Part shown: positions 42,699 to 51,827 of the stretch, piece by piece
How the letters are laid out: each line of letters starts with the position of its first letter
How positions within the stretch are numbered: the first letter of the stretch is position 1
NCBI RefSeq assembly: GCF_046267875.1
Contig: NZ_CP176502.1
Coordinates: 868,001 to 932,000 of the forward strand
Length of the DNA: 64,000 bases
Reading direction: 5' to 3'
Source: Mannheimia glucosida
GTDB taxonomy: Bacteria > Pseudomonadota > Gammaproteobacteria > Enterobacterales > Pasteurellaceae
Translations under genes and position numbers: made by a program
The notes under the pieces: model-generated
Seen by the model: the letters and a program-made list of their open reading frames with translations, nothing else
Database searches by the model: none
Told to the model about the DNA's origin: nothing

Positions 42699-44195
42699 AT
42701 GGAAACCTTATTAAAAATGAGCGGGATAGATAAAGCCTTTCCCGGTGTGAAAGCCTTGAGCAATGCGTGCTTGTCTGTTTATGGTGGGCGAGTAATGGCA
42801 TTAATGGGCGAAAATGGGGCAGGTAAATCCACCTTGATGAAAGTATTGACGGGGATTTATAGCAAAGATGCCGGCTCTATTACTTATTTAAGCAAAGAAG
42901 TGACTTTTAAAGGCCCGAAAGATTCACAAGAAGCCGGTATTAGCATTATTCACCAAGAGCTGAATTTAGTCGGTAATTTAACCATTGCTGAAAATATTTT
43001 TTTGGGCCGTGAGTTCAAAACCGCTTGGGGGGCTATTGATTGGAAAAAAATGTACGCTGAGGCAGATAAACTGCTTGCCCGACTTGGGGTAAAACACAGT
43101 AGCCATCAGCTTTGTGCGGAGTTATCCATTGGCGAGCAGCAAATGGTGGAAATTGCGAAAGCCCTGAGTTTTGAATCTAAAGTGATTATTATGGATGAGC
43201 CGACCGATGCTTTAACCGATACAGAAACAGCATCGTTGTTTAAAGTTATTCGAGAGTTAAAAGCGGAAAATCGAGGCATTGTTTATATTTCCCATCGTTT
43301 AAAAGAGATTTTTGAAATTTGTGATGACGTGACGGTGCTAAGAGATGGGCAATTTATCGGCGAGCGAGTGATTGCCGATATTGATGAAGATCAGTTAATT
43401 GAAATGATGGTTGGTCGCCGTTTGGAAGAGCAATATCCGCATTTACACCAAGAGCGTGGCGAGTTATTACTTGAAGTGAAGAATTTAAGTGGAAGTGGGG
43501 TGAATAATGTGTCATTCCAATTACACAAAGGTGAAATCGTGGGTATTTCCGGCTTAATGGGGGCAGGGCGTACTGAATTAATGAAGGTGCTTTATGGTGC
43601 ATTGCCAAAAACAGCCGGCTCGATTGAGCTAAATGGAAAAGTGATTTCCAACCATTGTCCGCAAGATGGGTTAAATAACGGCATTGTGTATATTTCAGAA
43701 GATCGCAAAGGCGATGGGCTGATTTTGGGAATGTCGGTAAAAGAAAATATGTCTTTGACCTCTCTCGATCATTTCTCCAAAGCCGGCAGTATTCGCCACG
43801 ATGCGGAAAAATTGGCGGTCGATGATTTTATTGAGATGTTTAACATCAAGACCCCAAGTCGGGAGCAACAAATTGAGCTGCTTTCCGGTGGTAATCAGCA
43901 AAAAGTGGCGATTGCCAAAGGGTTGATGACCCGCCCGAATATGCTGATTTTAGACGAGCCGACACGGGGTGTGGATGTAGGGGCGAAAAAAGAGATCTAT
44001 CAATTAATTAATGAATTTAAAAAAGATGGGCTTAGTATTTTGATGGTTTCGTCCGATATGCCGGAAGTGTTGGGAATGAGCGACCGCATTTTAGTGATGC
44101 ACGAAGGGCAAATCAGTGCTGAATTTTCACGAACAGAGGCGACACAAGAAAAGCTACTGGCAGCAGCTATCGGCAAAAGTACAGGATTAAATTAA
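42699..44195 (+). CDS. rbsA: Ribose ABC importer ATPase
   Basis: 498 residues from the second of two adjoining ATGs, which fits AAGGTG better than 42696. Two ABC domains: Walker A GENGAGKST, signature LSIGEQQM and Walker B VIIMDEPT; in the second half the degenerate Walker A GLMGAGRT, signature LSGGNQQK and LILDEPT. Powers ribose import with RbsC and RbsB at the inner membrane. Starts nine bases after the rbsD stop. Confidence 0.96.
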   Translation: METLLKMSGIDKAFPGVKALSNACLSVYGGRVMALMGENGAGKSTLMKVLTGIYSKDAGSITYLSKEVTFKGPKDSQEAGISIIHQELNLVGNLTIAENIFLGREFKTAWGAIDWKKMYAEADKLLARLGVKHSSHQLCAELSIGEQQMVEIAKALSFESKVIIMDEPTDALTDTETASLFKVIRELKAENRGIVYISHRLKEIFEICDDVTVLRDGQFIGERVIADIDEDQLIEMMVGRRLEEQYPHLHQERGELLLEVKNLSGSGVNNVSFQLHKGEIVGISGLMGAGRTELMKVLYGALPKTAGSIELNGKVISNHCPQDGLNNGIVYISEDRKGDGLILGMSVKENMSLTSLDHFSKAGSIRHDAEKLAVDDFIEMFNIKTPSREQQIELLSGGNQQKVAIAKGLMTRPNMLILDEPTRGVDVGAKKEIYQLINEFKKDGLSILMVSSDMPEVLGMSDRILVMHEGQISAEFSRTEATQEKLLAAAIGKSTGLN

Positions 44196-44204
44196 GGTGT
44201 GTTT

Positions 44205-45173
44205 ATGACGACTCAAACAAAGCAGTTTCAACTTGGCAGATTTTTAATCGAGCAACGTTCTTTTGTAGCGTTATTTATTTTAATTGTCATTGTTTCAATG
44301 ATTAACCCTGATTTTTTCAGCGTGGATAATATTTTAAATATTCTACGCCAAACCTCGGTGAATGCGATTATTGCGGTCGGAATGACCTTTGTGATTTTAA
44401 TTGCAGGCATTGATTTATCGGTCGGTTCGGTTCTAGCCTTAACCGGTGCGGTTGCGGCTACGTTAGTCGGCTCTGAATTGCCTATTTTGTTGGTGATTCC
44501 GCTGGTTTTATTATTAGGGACGGCATTTGGTGGTATTAGTGGGGCGATTGTTGCTAAAGGTAAAGTGCAGGCATTTATTGCGACTTTGGTCACGATGACC
44601 TTATTGCGTGGGATTACGATGGTTTATACCGATGGCAGACCGATTAGCACCGGCTTTTCTGATCAAGCAGATGCCTTTGCATTTATTGGTACAGGCTATT
44701 TGTTTGGTATTCCTGTGCCGATTTGGATTATGGCGGTAGTGTTTGCTGTGGCTTGGTATATTTTAAAACATACCCCGATTGGGCGTTACATTTACGCCTT
44801 AGGCGGCAACGAGTCGGCAACCCAGCTTTCAGGCATCAATGTGAATAAAATTAAGATCTTCGTATTTGCCGTGAGTGGTTTTTTATCTGCTCTTGCCGGC
44901 TTAATTGTGACTTCACGTCTCTCTTCTGCTCAGCCAACGGCTGGTGTTTCCTATGAGTTAGATGCGATTGCAGCGGTAGTTGTTGGCGGAACCAGCCTAA
45001 TGGGCGGTAAAGGGCGTGTAATGGGAACGCTTGTTGGGGCATTAATTATCGGTTTCTTAAACAATGCCCTTAATTTATTGGATATTTCTTCATATTATCA
45101 GATGATTGCTAAAGCGTTGGTTATTTTAGCAGCGGTATTAGCTGATAATTATCTAGGCACTAAAAAAGTTTAA
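44205..45173 (+). CDS. rbsC: Ribose ABC importer permease
   Basis: 322 residues from ATG 44205, with AAGG seven bases upstream; the GTG at 44199 is rejected. About eight to ten membrane helices, the BPD_transp_2 motif AGIDLSVGSVLALTGAVAA near 70 and GGNESATQLSGINV near 205. It forms the ribose channel as a homodimer. Close to E. coli RbsC throughout. Confidence 0.95.
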   Translation: MTTQTKQFQLGRFLIEQRSFVALFILIVIVSMINPDFFSVDNILNILRQTSVNAIIAVGMTFVILIAGIDLSVGSVLALTGAVAATLVGSELPILLVIPLVLLLGTAFGGISGAIVAKGKVQAFIATLVTMTLLRGITMVYTDGRPISTGFSDQADAFAFIGTGYLFGIPVPIWIMAVVFAVAWYILKHTPIGRYIYALGGNESATQLSGINVNKIKIFVFAVSGFLSALAGLIVTSRLSSAQPTAGVSYELDAIAAVVVGGTSLMGGKGRVMGTLVGALIIGFLNNALNLLDISSYYQMIAKALVILAAVLADNYLGTKKV

Positions 45174-45195
45174 TCTATCTTCAAAGGAGATTTCT

Positions 45196-46074
45196 ATGAA
45201 AAAATTAACTACGATTGCATCAGCGGTTATGTTAAGTTTATCGGTTGCAGCTACTGCTTCGGCAAAAGAGACTATCGCTCTTGCGGTCTCGACTTTAGAT
45301 AACCCATTTTTTGTGAGCCTTAAAGACGGTGCACAGAAAAAAGCAGATGAATTAGGCTACAAATTAGTGGTGCTTGATTCCCAAAATGACCCGGCTAAAG
45401 AGCTTTCCAATGTGGAAGACTTAACCGTTCGTGGGGCAAAAGTGTTATTGATTAACCCAACCGATTCAGAAGCGGTCGGAAATGCAGTGGCTATTGCAAA
45501 TCGCAACAAAATTCCGGTCATTACCCTTGACCGTGGTGCAGCAAAAGGCGAGGTGGTTAGCCATATTGCTTCTGATAACGTTGCTGGCGGTAAAATGGCG
45601 GGAGATTTCATTGCTCAGAAATTAGGCGCAGGAGCGAAAGTGATTCAATTAGAAGGCATTGCCGGCACTTCAGCTGCTCGTGAACGTGGTGAAGGTTTCA
45701 AACAAGCGATTGAAGCACATAAATTCAATGTCTTAGCCAGCCAACCTGCTGATTTTGACCGTACTAAAGGCTTAAATGTGACCGAAAACTTACTCTCAAG
45801 CAAAGGAGATGTACAAGCGATTTTCGCACAAAATGATGAAATGGCATTAGGAGCTTTGCGTGCAGTGAGTTCAGCGAAGAAAGAGGTTGTAATTGTGGGC
45901 TTTGACGGCACAGATGATGGTGTAAAAGCCGTTGAAGGCGGTAAACTTGCCGCAACGATTGCACAACAACCTGAACTGATTGGCTCATTAGGTGTGGAAA
46001 CCGCCGATAAGGTGCTAAAAGGCGAAAAAGTGGAAGCAAAAATTCCGGTTGATTTAAAGGTTATTTCAAAATAA
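45196..46074 (+). CDS. rbsB: Ribose-binding periplasmic protein
   Basis: 292 residues with a clear signal peptide (cleavage after TASA, about residue 23). The mature protein starts KETIALAVSTLDNPFF and has the ribose-contact regions DRGAAKGEVVSHIASDNVAGG and FAQNDEMALGALRA. It gives ribose to RbsAC and may serve chemotaxis in other species. Ribosome site AAAGGAGA. A double hairpin follows at 46086-46152, which usually stabilises the upstream rbsB message. Confidence 0.96.
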   Translation: MKKLTTIASAVMLSLSVAATASAKETIALAVSTLDNPFFVSLKDGAQKKADELGYKLVVLDSQNDPAKELSNVEDLTVRGAKVLLINPTDSEAVGNAVAIANRNKIPVITLDRGAAKGEVVSHIASDNVAGGKMAGDFIAQKLGAGAKVIQLEGIAGTSAARERGEGFKQAIEAHKFNVLASQPADFDRTKGLNVTENLLSSKGDVQAIFAQNDEMALGALRAVSSAKKEVVIVGFDGTDDGVKAVEGGKLAATIAQQPELIGSLGVETADKVLKGEKVEAKIPVDLKVISK

Positions 46075-46085
46075 TTACACTTGAA

Positions 46086-46152
46086 GATAGCGTTCGTCTC
46101 TGACGAACGCTTTAAATTAATAAAATAGCACTCGTCAGAGACGAGCGCTATC
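46086..46152. repeat. Double hairpin between rbsB and rbsK
   Basis: Two tandem hairpins: AGCGTTCGTC-TCT-GACGAACGCT (46089-46111) is perfect, and AGCACTCGTC-AGA-GACGAGCGCT is almost perfect. The two are also complementary to each other, forming a 26-base outer dyad (gatagcgttcgtctc at the left end). Likely mRNA stabiliser or attenuator, and it may be a mobile dyad repeat. Confidence 0.75.
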
Positions 46153-46194
46153 AGAATCCTAGTTTTGTTGTACTAGGTAATTTGAGGGCTTAAT

Positions 46195-47124
46195 ATGAAA
46201 AAACTCACCGTTCTCGGCAGCATTAATGCAGATCACGTGATTTCTGTTCCCTATTTTGCCAAACCGGGAGAAACGCTTACCGGGCATAGCTACCACATTG
46301 CCTATGGCGGTAAGGGGGCAAATCAGGCAGTGGCGGCAGCACGTTTGGGCGCTAAGGTTTCTTTCATCGGTTGTATTGGCAGTGATGACATCGGCAAAGC
46401 AATGAAATCAGCCTTCGAACAAGATGGCATTGACACGCACCCGATTAAATCAATCCCGAATGAAATGACCGGCATTGCAATGATTCAAGTGGCGGAATCT
46501 GGCGAGAACAGTATTGTGATTTCAGCTGGAGCGAATGGGCATTTAGATGAAACGGTTGTGGCAGAGGGTGTAGCCGAAATCACACAGGCGGATTATTTGC
46601 TAATGCAGCTAGAAACACCGTTGCTGGCGATTGTGCAAGCAGCAAAATTGGCTCAGCAAAACGGCACGAAAGTGATATTAAACCCTGCACCTGCCCGAGC
46701 GTTACCCGATGAACTGTTAAATTTACTGGATATGATTACCCCAAATGAAACGGAAGCGGAAATCTTAACCGGCGTGAAAGTTGTTGATGAAGCCAGTGCG
46801 ATTCAAGCCGCACAAGTGTTTCACCAAAAGGGCATAGAAAAAGTGTTGATTACACTTGGCTCAAAAGGGGTATTTGTAAGTGAAAACGGCGTAGGCAAAA
46901 TTGTTGCTGGCTTCCGTGTTCAAGCGGTGGATACCACTGCCGCAGGGGATACTTTTAACGGAGCATTAGTGACTGCAATGTTAGAAGATAAACCGCTGGA
47001 TCAAGCCATTCGTTTTGCTCACGCAGCGGCAGCGATTAGTGTGACTCGCAAAGGGGCTCAACCTTCTATTCCAACCCGTCAGGAAACACTGGATTTTCTA
47101 AGCCAACAAGCGGTGAATTTTTAG
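46195..47124 (+). CDS. rbsK: Ribokinase
   Basis: 309 residues of the PfkB family. N-terminal GSINADHVISVPYFAKPGETLTG; substrate GGKGANQAVAAARLGA near 40; C-terminal catalytic motif TTAAGDTFNGAL with the base Asp near residue 250. It phosphorylates ribose to ribose-5-phosphate, which RpiA takes on. Its last codons hold an uptake core (ACAAGCGGT). Overlap with rbsR is none, but 13 bases apart. Confidence 0.95.
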   Translation: MKKLTVLGSINADHVISVPYFAKPGETLTGHSYHIAYGGKGANQAVAAARLGAKVSFIGCIGSDDIGKAMKSAFEQDGIDTHPIKSIPNEMTGIAMIQVAESGENSIVISAGANGHLDETVVAEGVAEITQADYLLMQLETPLLAIVQAAKLAQQNGTKVILNPAPARALPDELLNLLDMITPNETEAEILTGVKVVDEASAIQAAQVFHQKGIEKVLITLGSKGVFVSENGVGKIVAGFRVQAVDTTAAGDTFNGALVTAMLEDKPLDQAIRFAHAAAAISVTRKGAQPSIPTRQETLDFLSQQAVNF

Positions 47125-47137
47125 GAAAATTTTGCAA

Positions 47138-48148
47138 ATGGTAACAATGAAGGATATTGCACGGCTTGCACAGGTTTCCACCTCGACAGTCTCTCACGTT
47201 ATTAACAATAGCCGATTTGTTAGTGAGGAAATTCGGGAAAAAGTGCAGAGGGTGGTGAAAGAACTGAATTACACACCTTCTGCATTGGCTCGTAGCCTGA
47301 AAGTGAATGAAACCAAAACCATCGGAATGCTGGTAACGGCAACCGGCAACCCGTTTTTTGCAGAAGTAATGGCAGGGGTAGAACAATACTGCCAACAACA
47401 CCAATATAATCTGATTATTGCTACCACCAATGGTGACACCGAACGTTTGCAACACCATTTGCAAATGCTGATGCAACGAAAAGTAGATGGGTTGTTACTG
47501 ATGTGTGGCGATACCAGATTGAATGCCGATGAGAGCCTGAATATTCCGCTGCCATTGGTGGTGTTAGACTGGTGGTTTACCGAACTCAACGCAGATAAGA
47601 TCTTTGAAAATTCCGTATCCGGTGGCTATCTTGCCACAAAAACCTTAATTGACGCCGGTCATACTAAAATAGCGATTATTACCGGTAGTTTAAAAAAATC
47701 GTTGGCAAAAAACCGTTTAGAAGGCTACAAAAAAGCACTTGCCGAGGCGAATATTCCACTCAATCCAAACTGGGTGATCGAAAGCCATTTTGATTTTGCC
47801 GGCGGGGTTAATGGAATGAATGCCCTACTTGCTCAAAGCGAAAAGCCCACTGCAGTTTTTGCCTGTAGCGATACCATCGCTCTTGGGGCTTACCAAGCAA
47901 TTTGGCAACAAGGTTTGCAAATACCACAAGATATTTCGATTATCGGCTATGACGATATCGAACTGGCAAAATACCTTTCCCCACCGCTGAGTACTATTAG
48001 CCAACCTAAAGCAGAACTCGGACGGCTTGCAGTGGAGACGTTGCTAAAACGAATCCGTGCCAAATCCACCGATTTTCAAACCATAATGCTCGAGCCTGAA
48101 TTAGTTTTAAGGCACTCAATCCAAACAATAAACAAAAACGCCGAATAA
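47138..48148 (+). CDS. rbsR: RbsR, ribose operon repressor
   Basis: 336 residues from ATG 47138 (MVTMKDIARL, matching E. coli MATMKD); a TTG at 47132 and ATG at 47147 are alternatives. LacI-type HTH DIARLAQVSTSTVSHVINN, linker with LNYTPSALARSLK, periplasmic-binding-type ligand domain to the end. It should bind the perfect palindrome in front of rbsD and release it with ribose. It ends the operon, so it is autoregulated. Confidence 0.94.
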   Translation: MVTMKDIARLAQVSTSTVSHVINNSRFVSEEIREKVQRVVKELNYTPSALARSLKVNETKTIGMLVTATGNPFFAEVMAGVEQYCQQHQYNLIIATTNGDTERLQHHLQMLMQRKVDGLLLMCGDTRLNADESLNIPLPLVVLDWWFTELNADKIFENSVSGGYLATKTLIDAGHTKIAIITGSLKKSLAKNRLEGYKKALAEANIPLNPNWVIESHFDFAGGVNGMNALLAQSEKPTAVFACSDTIALGAYQAIWQQGLQIPQDISIIGYDDIELAKYLSPPLSTISQPKAELGRLAVETLLKRIRAKSTDFQTIMLEPELVLRHSIQTINKNAE

Positions 48149-48170
48149 TGTAAAGTTATTCAGCGTTTTT
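48134..48170. terminator. Bidirectional terminator between rbsR and narP
   Basis: AAAAACGCCGAATAA (48134-48148) and TTATTCAGCGTTTTT (48156-48170) pair with one mismatch and provide T tracts in both directions. The stem overlaps the rbsR stop codon. Confidence 0.85.
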
Positions 48171-48183
48171 TATCCGATTTCTA

Positions 48184-48813
48184 TTAGCCTTTTTGCTGTT
48201 CCAAATAAAGCACGGTGGCGGCAACTCGGGAATGCACGTTTAATTTACGCAGTAAATTGCGGATATGCACTTTTACGGTTTCTTCGGAAATAAAGAGCTG
48301 GGCTGCAATTTGTTTGTTTGACATACCGGTTGCGATCCATTGTAAAACGTCGAGTTCACGATCGGTTAAGCAACTTAAAGGATCATTTTCCGGTTGGCGG
48401 TTGAGTAAGTGCTGGCGAACGGTTTCGCTTAACACTACTTCACCGGCAGCGGCTTTGCGGATATTATCTAGTAGTTCCGGGGTGTCGGTATCTTTTAATA
48501 AATAGCCGTCCACACCAGCATCCATTAATGCAAATACATCGGATTGCTCGTCTGACACTGTTAAAACAATGATTCTGGCATCTATACCTTGAGCGCGCAA
48601 TGAGCGTAAAGTATCTAGCCCTGAAAGCCCTTTCATATTTAAATCCAGAATAATCACATCCGGCTCAAGTCGTAATGCAAGTTTGATACCGTCGGTGCCG
48701 TTGCTTGCTTCACCCACTACACTAAATTGGTGATCTAATTCCAATAGTTGACGCATTCCCTGACGCATTAATGGGTGGTCGTCAATGAGTAAAATTTGAG
48801 TTGGAGCTGTCAT
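48184..48813 (-). CDS. narP: NarP, nitrate/nitrite response regulator
   Basis: 209 residues. Receiver domain with phospho-acceptor Asp57 (VIILDLNMKG), then a LuxR/FixJ helix-turn-helix with LTDRELDVLQWIATGMSNKQIAAQLFISEETVKVHI. Haemophilus has NarP but not NarL, and the sequence agrees with NarP. Controls nitrate and formate-linked anaerobic respiration with NarQ, which is not in the window. A ribosome site AAGGAGAA precedes the ATG. Works with ArcA in redox control. Confidence 0.9.
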   Translation of the reverse strand: MTAPTQILLIDDHPLMRQGMRQLLELDHQFSVVGEASNGTDGIKLALRLEPDVIILDLNMKGLSGLDTLRSLRAQGIDARIIVLTVSDEQSDVFALMDAGVDGYLLKDTDTPELLDNIRKAAAGEVVLSETVRQHLLNRQPENDPLSCLTDRELDVLQWIATGMSNKQIAAQLFISEETVKVHIRNLLRKLNVHSRVAATVLYLEQQKG

Positions 48814-49010
48814 TTATTTCTCCTTTCCTTTCTCTTAATCGGTTAATTTTGCAATTATTAATTCAAAATAGCAAGTTTAGGGATTTACTAAATGCCGCTT
48901 TTTTGATCTTAGCTAATTTTTAACTAAAAAAGAAATTGCAAAACTTTGCAAGAAAAAGACCGCTTGTTCGGCTATAATTACAGACAATTTTTATTTCAAG
49001 TGTGAAAAGA

Positions 49011-51170
49011 ATGACAAATCAAACAACCTATTTTGCCACGGCAGCCCGTGGTTTTGAGGAAATGCTAAAAACCGAACTGGAGCAGATTTGTGCGGCAGAA
49101 TGCAAAGTCGCTCAAGGCGGTGTGCATTTTACCACCACGCAAAAAGGGGCTTATCAGGCATTATTACACAGCCGTTTAGCCTCTCGGATCTTACTGCCGC
49201 TCATCAGCACCAAAATTTTTAGTGATAGCGATTTATATGCTTCCATCGTGTCATTTAACTGGGCGGATTTATTCGACCCCCGTGATACCTTTTACATTGA
49301 TTTCAGCGGCACTAACCGAGAAATCCGCAACACCCAATTTGGGGCAATGCGAGTGAAAGACGGCATTGTGGATTACTTTGAACGCAAAGGTTTTGCCCGC
49401 CCAACAGTAGATAAAGACAATCCGGATGTTCGCATTCATGTTTATTTGGATCGTGAAAATGTTGTGGTTTCGCTTGATTTAAGTGGAGATGCCTTACATA
49501 TTCGGGGCTATCGGGAAGAAACCGGTAAAGCTCCGTTGCGTGAAACATTGGCGGCAGCCATTATTTTGCGTTCCGGCTGGAAAGTCGGCACGCCATTGGT
49601 TGATCCGATGTGTGGTTCAGGCACGTTACTGATTGAAGCAGCACAAATGGCAGCGAATATTGCCCCTCAACTTCACCGTAAACATTGGGGCTTTAATGCG
49701 TGGAAAGGGCATCAACAAGTAGTGTGGAAAGCCGTGTTAGATGAGGCATTCCGAAATGTTGAATTGGGTGCGGTAAGGGAGAATTGCAATTCGCCCCTAC
49801 AAAAAATGTTTTTCGGTTTTGACCTCGATCACCGAGTGCTAGCCAAAGCGAAACAAAACGCCAAAAACGCAGGGGTTGAGCATTTAATTCAATGGCAACA
49901 AGGTGATGTAGCTGCGTTGAAAAATCCGATTCCGGAACAAATTGGCACGGTGGTGTGTAATCCGCCTTATGGCGAACGCTTAGGTACGACACCGGCGTTA
50001 ATTGCTCTTTATTCGGTGTTCGGGCAACGCCTAAAACAGCAATTTGCCGGTTGGAACGCCTCAATTTTTAGCGGCGAGCCTGAACTGTTAAATTGCCTAC
50101 GTTTACGTTCAGCCCGCCAATTCAAAGCGAAAAACGGGCCGTTGGATTGTGTGCAGAAAAATTATCTGATTAGTGAAAATAGCAAGCGGTCAGATTTAGA
50201 TGAAAATTTACAATTTGAACAGAACGCCCAAGTCGCACCGGATTTTGCAAATCGCTTAACCAAAAATATCAAAAAAATCGAAAAATGGGCGAAGCAACAA
50301 GGTATTGATGCTTACCGTCTATACGATGCCGATCTGCCGGAATATAATTTAGCGGTAGACAGATATGGCGACCACATTGTAGTGCAGGAATACCAAGCAC
50401 CGAAAAATATTGATGAGCAAAAAGCCCGTCAACGCTTGTTAGATGCAGTCTCTGCTACGCTTTATGTGACAGGGGTTGAAACCAATAAATTGGTGTTAAA
50501 AGTTCGCCAAAAACAAAAAGGCACGAACCAGTACGAAAAACTTGCCAATAAAGGCGACTATTTTTATGTGAACGAGTATGGGGCGAAACTGTGGGTGAAT
50601 TTGACCGACTATTTAGATACAGGGCTGTTTTTAGACCATCGTTTAACCCGTAAAATGGTTGGTGAAATGGCAAAAGGCAAAACGTTCCTGAATTTGTTTG
50701 CCTACACTGGCTCGGCAACTGTTCACGCCGCTCTCAATGGTGCAAAATCGACCACCACCGTGGATATGTCAAACACCTATTTGAACTGGGCGGAGCAAAA
50801 TTTAGAGCTGAATAATCTATCACTTCGCCATAATCGTTTGTTCCAAGCAGATTGCTTACAATGGCTGGCAGAATGCCGTGAGCGTTTTGAGCTGATTTTT
50901 GTTGATCCGCCGACTTTCTCTAACTCAAAGCGAATGGAAAACAGTTGGGACGTGCAACGAGACCATATTGAGTTAATGAAACAGCTTAAACGTATTTTAA
51001 CTGCTGACGGCACTATTGTGTTCTCGAATAATAAGCGAGGCTTTAAAATGGATTTTGACGGTTTGGCAGCATTAGGCTTAACGGCGGAAAATATTTCGCA
51101 TAAAACCTTACCGTTGGATTTTGAACGCAATCCGCAAATCCATAATTGTTGGATTGTGAAGAATTTATAA
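49011..51170 (+). CDS. rlmL: RlmKL, bifunctional 23S rRNA m2G2445 / m7G2069 methyltransferase
   Basis: 719 residues from ATG 49011 (MTNQTTYFATAARGFEE); the GTG at 49002 has no better site. THUMP domain about 50-160, RlmL methyltransferase with DPMCGSGTLLIEA and NPPYGER, then RlmK methyltransferase with FLNLFAYTGSATVHA and FVDPPTFSNSKRM. It methylates G2445 and G2069 of 23S rRNA. Odd feature: codons about 254-264 fall on a short palindromic repeat (49773-49800) that adds about six residues relative to E. coli, in the linker between WKAVLDEAFRN and FFGFDLDH, where alignment is otherwise good. Confidence 0.95.
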   Translation: MTNQTTYFATAARGFEEMLKTELEQICAAECKVAQGGVHFTTTQKGAYQALLHSRLASRILLPLISTKIFSDSDLYASIVSFNWADLFDPRDTFYIDFSGTNREIRNTQFGAMRVKDGIVDYFERKGFARPTVDKDNPDVRIHVYLDRENVVVSLDLSGDALHIRGYREETGKAPLRETLAAAIILRSGWKVGTPLVDPMCGSGTLLIEAAQMAANIAPQLHRKHWGFNAWKGHQQVVWKAVLDEAFRNVELGAVRENCNSPLQKMFFGFDLDHRVLAKAKQNAKNAGVEHLIQWQQGDVAALKNPIPEQIGTVVCNPPYGERLGTTPALIALYSVFGQRLKQQFAGWNASIFSGEPELLNCLRLRSARQFKAKNGPLDCVQKNYLISENSKRSDLDENLQFEQNAQVAPDFANRLTKNIKKIEKWAKQQGIDAYRLYDADLPEYNLAVDRYGDHIVVQEYQAPKNIDEQKARQRLLDAVSATLYVTGVETNKLVLKVRQKQKGTNQYEKLANKGDYFYVNEYGAKLWVNLTDYLDTGLFLDHRLTRKMVGEMAKGKTFLNLFAYTGSATVHAALNGAKSTTTVDMSNTYLNWAEQNLELNNLSLRHNRLFQADCLQWLAECRERFELIFVDPPTFSNSKRMENSWDVQRDHIELMKQLKRILTADGTIVFSNNKRGFKMDFDGLAALGLTAENISHKTLPLDFERNPQIHNCWIVKNL
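49773..49800. repeat. Short palindromic repeat inside rlmKL
   Basis: gtaagggagaattg followed by caattcgcccctac: a 28-bp dyad with two mismatches. Same family as 26842-26869 and 13018-13044. It is translated in frame as VRENCNSPL. Confidence 0.8.
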
Positions 51171-51180
51171 GGCTCAAACT

Positions 51181-51660
51181 ATGTTAGATATTGTTTTATA
51201 CGAACCTGAAATTCCGCAAAACAGCGGTAATATCATTCGCCTTTGTGCAAACTGTGGCTTTCGTTTGCATATGATTGAACCGTTTGGTTTTGGTTGGGAC
51301 GATAAAAAACTCCGCCGTTCGGGGCTGGATTACCACGAATTTGTGGACATTCAAAAATATAAAAATTTTGAAGATTTCCTCGAGCGAGCCAAGCCCAAAC
51401 GCCTGTTTGCCCTAACTACCAGAGGGGAGCAGAACCACAGTGATGTGAAATATGAGCTGGGCGATTTTTTAATGTTCGGGCCGGAAAGCAGAGGTATTCC
51501 AAAGCCATTACTAGCGGAAATGCCGATGTCGCAAAAAATCCGTATTCCGATGTGCAAGGACAGCCGTAGTATGAATTTATCCAACTCGGTGGCGGTGGTC
51601 GTGTATGAGGCGTGGCGACAATTCGGCTACCAAAATGCGGTAGCGGCACAATCTATTTAA
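51181..51660 (+). CDS. trmL: TrmL, tRNA (cytidine/uridine-34) 2'-O-methyltransferase
   Basis: 159 residues, the single-domain SPOUT enzyme. MLDIVLYEPEIPQNSGNIIR, MFGPESRGIP and the knot IPMCKDSRSMNLSNSVAVVVYE. It methylates the wobble ribose of tRNA-Leu(cmnm5UAA and CAA). Ten bases after rlmL, so probably one transcript. Reads like E. coli YibK. Confidence 0.95.
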   Translation: MLDIVLYEPEIPQNSGNIIRLCANCGFRLHMIEPFGFGWDDKKLRRSGLDYHEFVDIQKYKNFEDFLERAKPKRLFALTTRGEQNHSDVKYELGDFLMFGPESRGIPKPLLAEMPMSQKIRIPMCKDSRSMNLSNSVAVVVYEAWRQFGYQNAVAAQSI

Positions 51661-51663
51661 CTT

Positions 51664-51711
51664 ACAAGCGGTGTGATTTTGGTTATTTTTTGTAAAAATC
51701 ATACCGCTTAA
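51664..51711. terminator. Uptake-pair hairpin after trmL
   Basis: ACAAGCGGT (51664-51672) faces a degenerate ACCGCTTAA (51703-51711), with the inner arms tgtgatttt / aaaatcata adding stability. Confidence 0.5.
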
Positions 51712-51718
51712 ATTTTTC

Positions 51719-51734
51719 TGTGATCAGGATCACA
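51719..51734. promoter_or_regulatory. CRP site upstream of nagB
   Basis: TGTGA-TCAGGA-TCACA is a perfect match to the CRP consensus, 94 bases ahead of the nagB ATG. AT-rich -10 candidates (TATATT at 51764, TAAAAT at 51774) follow. Confidence 0.85.
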
Positions 51735-51827
51735 AAAACGGCAGAAAAAATAGAAATTGAAGTTATATTTCATTAAAATAATAAAAAATGAAGTGATTTA
51801 TTCAGAATTGATATTTAAGGAGAGACT

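Noticed and set aside
49011..51170. rlmKL as two separate genes or a broken gene because of the inserted repeat
   Set aside because: The frame is continuous and all methyltransferase motifs of both halves are present.
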